In this document: in pieces, positions 60,607 to 64,000 of the stretch
How the letters are laid out: every line of letters starts with the position of its first letter
How positions within the stretch are numbered: position 1 is the first letter of the stretch
Source of the DNA: an uncultured Devosia sp.
Lineage (GTDB): Bacteria > Pseudomonadota > Alphaproteobacteria > Rhizobiales > Devosiaceae
NCBI RefSeq assembly: GCF_963517015.1
Contig: NZ_CAUQDV010000001.1
Span: 248,001 to 312,000 of the forward strand
Length of the DNA stretch: 64,000 nucleotides
Direction of reading: 5' to 3'
Made by a program: the position numbers and the translations under genes
Notes under the pieces: model-generated
Databases searched by the model: none
What the model saw: only the letters and a program-made list of their open reading frames with translations
Told to the model about the DNA's origin: nothing

Positions 60607-61320
60607 TTAGTCGAGCTGGCTGGTGGTGACGACCTTCCAATTGGGGTCGCGCGACTTTGGATTGCGGGCGAAGGTCCATTCGTCGGCAATGGTCTGAACC
60701 TGGTCGGCATTGCCTTCCACCAGATTGCCATCCTTGTCGCGGGTGGCCGAAACCACCTCGGCGTGGAAGCGCACGGTCAACAGCACGTTCTTCTTGTCAT
60801 ATTCGGCGTCGGAGATTTCCACCTTGGGCAGGCCGACAAAGGTGAAGTCCACCGTCTGGCCGGCCTTTTCGCGCTCGGCAATGGCTGATTGGAAGCCGTC
60901 GAAGACGTCCTTGTCGAGCAGGTTCTTGAGCGTCTGGCGATCGCCGGCGGCAAAGGCGGTGACGATCATTTCGTAGGCTTGCTTGGCGCCTTCGAGGAAG
61001 CTCTTGGGGGTGAAGCTGTCGTCGGCCGCAACCACATCCTTGAAGCCGCTGGCCAATTCGGGGTTGCCGCGCGAGAACTGCTCGATCTCGGCCTCGATCT
61101 TGCGGGCGCGATAGTCGTCGTCCTGCTCGGTCGGCTGGGCGGGACGCGGGCGCATCGGCACGACCGTATCCTCATTGGCCGAAGCTTCGGCCGGTTTGCG
61201 GCGTTCGACCGGCGGGCGTTCATTGCCGGTGCGCGTGCCCAGAACCGAGCGCAGGCGGAACAGCACGAAGACCGCGACACCGATCACGATGAGGGTGGGA
61301 AGATCGAAAAATTCGTCCAT
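60607..61320 (-). CDS. Tim44-like domain membrane-anchored protein
   Basis: 237 residues with an N-terminal transmembrane segment (IVIGVAVFVLFRLRSV, about 10-25), charged linker, and a C-terminal Tim44/MBA1-like domain (about 95-235; SPKSFLEGAKQAYEMIVTAFAAG in part). Related to the mitochondrial import motor subunit; in alphaproteobacteria called TimA, putative adaptor. Divergent from fxsA, close to secB. Confidence 0.88.
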   Translation of the reverse strand: MDEFFDLPTLIVIGVAVFVLFRLRSVLGTRTGNERPPVERRKPAEASANEDTVVPMRPRPAQPTEQDDDYRARKIEAEIEQFSRGNPELASGFKDVVAADDSFTPKSFLEGAKQAYEMIVTAFAAGDRQTLKNLLDKDVFDGFQSAIAEREKAGQTVDFTFVGLPKVEISDAEYDKKNVLLTVRFHAEVVSATRDKDGNLVEGNADQVQTIADEWTFARNPKSRDPNWKVVTTSQLD

Positions 61321-61478
61321 TGAACAATGCACCTTGGCGTGAGCGCCGAAAAAACCACGGGCGACGCTCCCGGAGCGCCATGTTTGGCCTATATATAGGG
61401 AAAGCCTCACCTCAAAACCAGTTCACAACGGGGCGAGAGGCGTTTTGTCATAGTCCCATAGTGAAGGAAGCACCGACC

Positions 61479-61928
61479 ATGGCCCGATTTTTTGCGTTTG
61501 GCCTGATCGCCCTGCCCATTATCGAGATCGCCATCTTCATCAAGGTGGGCCAGTTGATCGGTCTTTTGCCGACGCTGGCGCTGATTATCGGCGGGGCCTT
61601 GCTAGGCGGATTGCTGTTGCGCCAGCAGGGCGTCGCCGTGCTCGGCCAGATGCGCAGCAACATGAATTCGGGACAAATGCCGGCGCGCTCGATCGCCGAT
61701 GCGATGATGATCGGCGTTGCGGCGCTGTTTCTGGTGCTGCCGGGCTTTCTGAGCGACCTTGTTGCCCTCTTGCTGCTGCTGCCACCGGTGCGCAGCTGGA
61801 TCTATGCCTCGCTCGCCGCGCGGGTCCGGGTGGTCGATACTACCACCACCTATCGCCGGCATGATCCCTCCGCCACACGGATCGAGGGCACGATCGATCT
61901 CGACGATGACGACTATCGCCCGCGGTGA
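61479..61928 (+). CDS. fxsA: FxsA family membrane protein
   Basis: 149 residues with about three transmembrane segments: ARFFAFGLIALPIIEIAIFIKVG, LIIGGALLGGLLLRQQG and LFLVLPGFLSDLVALLLLLPP, then a hydrophilic tail. FxsA (suppressor of F exclusion of phage T7) is of unclear function. AAGGAAG ribosome binding site. Followed by secB after 99 bp. Confidence 0.92.
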   Translation: MARFFAFGLIALPIIEIAIFIKVGQLIGLLPTLALIIGGALLGGLLLRQQGVAVLGQMRSNMNSGQMPARSIADAMMIGVAALFLVLPGFLSDLVALLLLLPPVRSWIYASLAARVRVVDTTTTYRRHDPSATRIEGTIDLDDDDYRPR

Positions 61929-62027
61929 TTGTCTAAAAGTCAAAGAGGCCAAGCCTCCCATTTGCAGGCCAGCACCAAAGATGCTAGCCACCTTGCCAGC
62001 AAAATTGTCTTCAAGGACTGCAAGCGC

Positions 62028-62549
62028 ATGACCGACGAGAACCAGGGTGAAGCCGCCTCCCAGGCCACCAATCCCGCCCCCTCGATGAACCTGGTGGGCC
62101 AGTATATCCGCGATCTTTCCTTCGAGAATCCGGGTGCTCCGGGCTCGATCCTGGCTGGCGGCGGCAATCCGGCCTTCAACGTCTCGATCTCGGTCGGCGT
62201 CAAGAAGCAGGCCGATGACCTGTTTGCCGTCGAGCTGACGCTCAATGCCAAGGCCAATCGCGAACAGATGATCCTGTTCAATGTCGAGCTGGTCTATGGC
62301 GGCGTGTTCCGCGTCAAGAATGTGCCGGAAGTTCAGCTCAGCCAGCTGCTGATGATCGAATGCCCGCGCCTGATCTTCCCGTTTGCCCGCCAGGTTCTCG
62401 CTAGCGTGACCCAGCAGGGCGGTTTCCCGCCGCTGATGATGGAGCCGGTCGATTTCGCAGCCATCTATCGCCAGAATCTGCAGAAGCTTGCAGCCCAGCA
62501 GCAGGCCGCCGCCGGCACTGCCGCTCCGGAAGCCGAAAAGCTCAACTGA
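62028..62549 (+). CDS. secB: Protein-export chaperone SecB
   Basis: 173-residue tetrameric chaperone delivering preproteins to SecA. IRDLSFENPGAP, FAVELTLNAKA, and the signature CPRLIFPFARQVLASVTQQGGFPPL in its parts. N-terminal extension rich in Ala/Asn/Gln and Ala-rich C-terminus. The frame is open 33 codons upstream without support. Terminator follows directly. Confidence 0.97.
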   Translation: MTDENQGEAASQATNPAPSMNLVGQYIRDLSFENPGAPGSILAGGGNPAFNVSISVGVKKQADDLFAVELTLNAKANREQMILFNVELVYGGVFRVKNVPEVQLSQLLMIECPRLIFPFARQVLASVTQQGGFPPLMMEPVDFAAIYRQNLQKLAAQQQAAAGTAAPEAEKLN

Positions 62550-62570
62550 GCTTTTTGCCGGATTGAATTG

Positions 62571-62599
62571 AAAAAGCCCCGGTCTCCCGGGGCTTTTTT
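62571..62599. terminator. Bidirectional terminator between secB and dnaQ
   Basis: 12-bp stem AAAAAGCCCCGG / CCGGGGCTTTTT with TCTC loop. The dnaQ stop codon uses the last two T bases, so both converging transcripts share it. Confidence 0.92.
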
Positions 62600-63314
62600 A
62601 TTGGACGGTTTCGGGCGTGGCCGAGGCGTATTGCGCCCAGATGGCATCGGCGCCCATCTTTTCGAGCAGCGCCGCATGGGCTTCCGCTTCCGTCTCGGAG
62701 ACACGGCTGCGCAGGGGCGCCGGGCGCTGCGCCACGGCAATCCGGGTGATGGTCGTGCCGTTCGAGGCGCTTTGCGTCTCGGCGATCAACGCCAGGCTCA
62801 CCTGCTTGCCGCCAATCAGCTCGAGATAGACTTCGGCGAGGATCTCGCTGTCGAGCAGCGCGCCGTGTAATGTGCGGCGGGAATTGTCGATGCCATAATG
62901 CTTGCAGAGCGCATCGAGGCTGACGCGGGCGCCGGGGTGCTTCTGGCGCGCGACCATGACGGTATCGATGACGGTATTGGTCAGCCGCGACTGTCCGGCC
63001 TTTTCCAGCTCGGCATTGAGAAAGCCCATGTCGAAGGGCGCATTGTGGATGACCAGTGTCGCATCGCCGATAAACTCGCGAAAATCATTGGCGACGGCGG
63101 TGAACAGCGGCTTGTCGCTGAGGAATTCCTCGCTCAGCCCATGCACGCGGAAAGCTTCTTCGGGCATGGAGCGCTGCGGGTTGATATAGACGTGAAAGTG
63201 CCGGCCCGACGGGATGTGATTGATCAGCTCGACGCAGCCGATTTCCACGAGGCGATCGCCCTGCTGGGGCGAGAGGCCGGTGGTTTCGGTATCGAGCACG
63301 ATCTCCCGGTTCAT
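62598..63314 (-). CDS. dnaQ: DNA polymerase III epsilon subunit (proofreading exonuclease)
   Basis: 238-residue 3'-5' exonuclease of the DEDDh family: Exo I LDTETTG, Exo II HNAPFDMGFLNAEL, Exo III HGALLDSEILAEVYLEL. C-terminal part binds the alpha subunit. Overlaps coaE by ATGA. Confidence 0.97.
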   Translation of the reverse strand: MNREIVLDTETTGLSPQQGDRLVEIGCVELINHIPSGRHFHVYINPQRSMPEEAFRVHGLSEEFLSDKPLFTAVANDFREFIGDATLVIHNAPFDMGFLNAELEKAGQSRLTNTVIDTVMVARQKHPGARVSLDALCKHYGIDNSRRTLHGALLDSEILAEVYLELIGGKQVSLALIAETQSASNGTTITRIAVAQRPAPLRSRVSETEAEAHAALLEKMGADAIWAQYASATPETVQ

Positions 63315-63907
63315 GGTCTTGGCTCTCTGGCTAGAATGGCGTCGATCAGGGCAGCGACCATTTCGATCGTGCGGTCGACGGGCATGCCGGTATCGAAAAG
63401 ATAGGTGGCCCGCGCCTTCTTTTCGTCCTGCGGCATCTGTCGGGCAAGGATGGTATCGAGCTTTTCCCCGCTCATTCCCGGTCGCGCCAATGCCCGCTCG
63501 CGCTGTGTGGCCGGATCCACCCAAGTCACCGCCACGGCATCGAAACCATAGTCATAGCCGCTTTCGAACAGCAGCGGCACTTCAACCACGGCGAGGGCTG
63601 CGCCTTCTACCTCGGCTTGGTCCATGAAATGGGCGATTTTTGCCCGGACCAGCGGATGCACCAGCGCTTCGAGCCGCTGGAAGCCTTCGGGATTGTCGGC
63701 CAGTTTCTGGCTGAGCAGCGCGCGGTCGATCCTGCCGTCCCGCGTTACGCCGGGAAATTCGCCTTCCACCGGCGCGACGGCTTCACCTTCATAGAGCTCG
63801 GCAACGGCCCGGTCAGCGGAAAAGACCGGCACGCCGAGATCGGAAAAGGCTTTCAACACGGTGGACTTGCCGGTGGCGATCGAGCCGGTGACGCCGATGC
63901 GCCACAT
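63311..63907 (-). CDS. coaE: Dephospho-CoA kinase
   Basis: 198 residues, last step of coenzyme A synthesis. P-loop GSIATGKST, SADRAVAELY, VEVPLLFESGYDYGFD and REALARPG-like RERALARPGMS. The ATG at MWRIGVTGS is used. One base after the aroE stop. Confidence 0.96.
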   Translation of the reverse strand: MWRIGVTGSIATGKSTVLKAFSDLGVPVFSADRAVAELYEGEAVAPVEGEFPGVTRDGRIDRALLSQKLADNPEGFQRLEALVHPLVRAKIAHFMDQAEVEGAALAVVEVPLLFESGYDYGFDAVAVTWVDPATQRERALARPGMSGEKLDTILARQMPQDEKKARATYLFDTGMPVDRTIEMVAALIDAILAREPRP

Positions 63908-63908
63908 A

Positions 63909-64000
63909 TCAGTGGTCCAACGTCGCCAGCACGCGCTGGCGCAGATCGGCCGTGACCGTCGGTCGCGTGCCGAACCAGGCTTCAAAGCCCGGCACCGCCT
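63909..64000 (-). CDS. aroE: Shikimate dehydrogenase, C-terminal end (gene runs off the window)
   Basis: The last 30 codons only: VPGFEAWFGTRPTVTADLRQ... ending LDH, matching the C-terminal VPGFE-WFG-RP pattern of alphaproteobacterial AroE. Order aroE-coaE-dnaQ next to secB is the rhizobial standard. NADPH-dependent step of aromatic amino acid synthesis. Confidence 0.85.
   Translation of the reverse strand, partial: AVPGFEAWFGTRPTVTADLRQRVLATLDH

Noticed and set aside
1..64000. tRNA, rRNA, CRISPR array, insertion sequence or integrated element
   Set aside because: No tRNA-like TPsiC/anticodon arms, no regularly spaced direct repeats and no transposase, integrase or phage structural gene were found reading both strands.

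Overview
The window is 64 kb of GC-rich, densely packed chromosome from an alphaproteobacterium, most likely a member of the Hyphomicrobiales (Rhizobiales) and plausibly Devosia or a close relative. This rests on gene order (secB / dnaQ-coaE-aroE; hisB, DUF2628, hisH-hisA-hisF-hisE-coaA beside hslV-GNAT-hslU; mutS-glnD-murJ-trpS-usp-nifU; hrcA-grpE with dnaK-dnaJ) and on RpoH-type promoters of the alphaproteobacterial form. The genus is an inference from memory, not a database result. I see no rRNA, tRNA, CRISPR array, prophage, transposase or plasmid gene. No stretch above about 210 bp lacks a gene.

Layout. 1-2.0 kb: 3' end of phoH, then ybeY and a corC-like gene on the plus strand. 2.1-11.9 kb: nifU-like, usp, trpS, murJ, glnD and mutS on the minus strand, with a duplicated hairpin repeat at about 3.13-3.27 kb and a small DUF3817 membrane gene. 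12-20 kb: a pentose catabolism locus, with a LacI-type regulator, xylB, xylA, a VOC protein and a GH43 beta-xylosidase on the minus strand, and an aldose 1-epimerase divergent from the regulator. 20-26 kb: WYL regulator, cold-shock/DUF1294 fusion, Nudix, comM, a lipoprotein GH25 lysozyme, a 40-residue basic protein, MarC and a DUF4258/DUF2283 pair. 26-33 kb: gshB, yraN and rsmI opposite an LpoA-like lipoprotein; hemW, rdgB, a 46-residue ORF and rph. 33-42 kb: the heat-shock block hrcA, grpE, dnaK and dnaJ with pncA, a fused pabBC and an unusual alpha/beta-hydrolase homologue between dnaK and dnaJ. 42-53 kb: mixed metabolism (FMN reductase, SHP-type phosphatase, pyrF, hyi, adenosine kinase, nth, AraC-MGMT fusion, gpmA, EVE protein, dapB). 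53-64 kb: coaA-his genes, hslV-GNAT-hslU, XRE regulator, Smr, Tim44-like, fxsA, secB, dnaQ, coaE and the 3' end of aroE.

Most genes sit in translationally coupled strings joined by ATGA, GTGA or TGATG overlaps, and three convergent pairs have overlapping stop codons. Start codons were moved inward from the longest frame wherever a ribosome binding site or family N-terminus supported it; dnaJ and one VOC gene appear to use TTG, and xylA, hisA and hslU use GTG.

The strongest unexplained signal is a 14-base word, GTTTCACGTGAATC, present six times exactly and twice with one mismatch, seven of the eight on the same strand. It lies both inside genes and between them, and is close to one half of the alphaproteobacterial parS sequence. 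Other points worth checking are the alpha/beta hydrolase between dnaK and dnaJ that has lost its nucleophile serine and histidine, the hairpin repeats with compensatory changes, and two very small genes that gene callers would miss.
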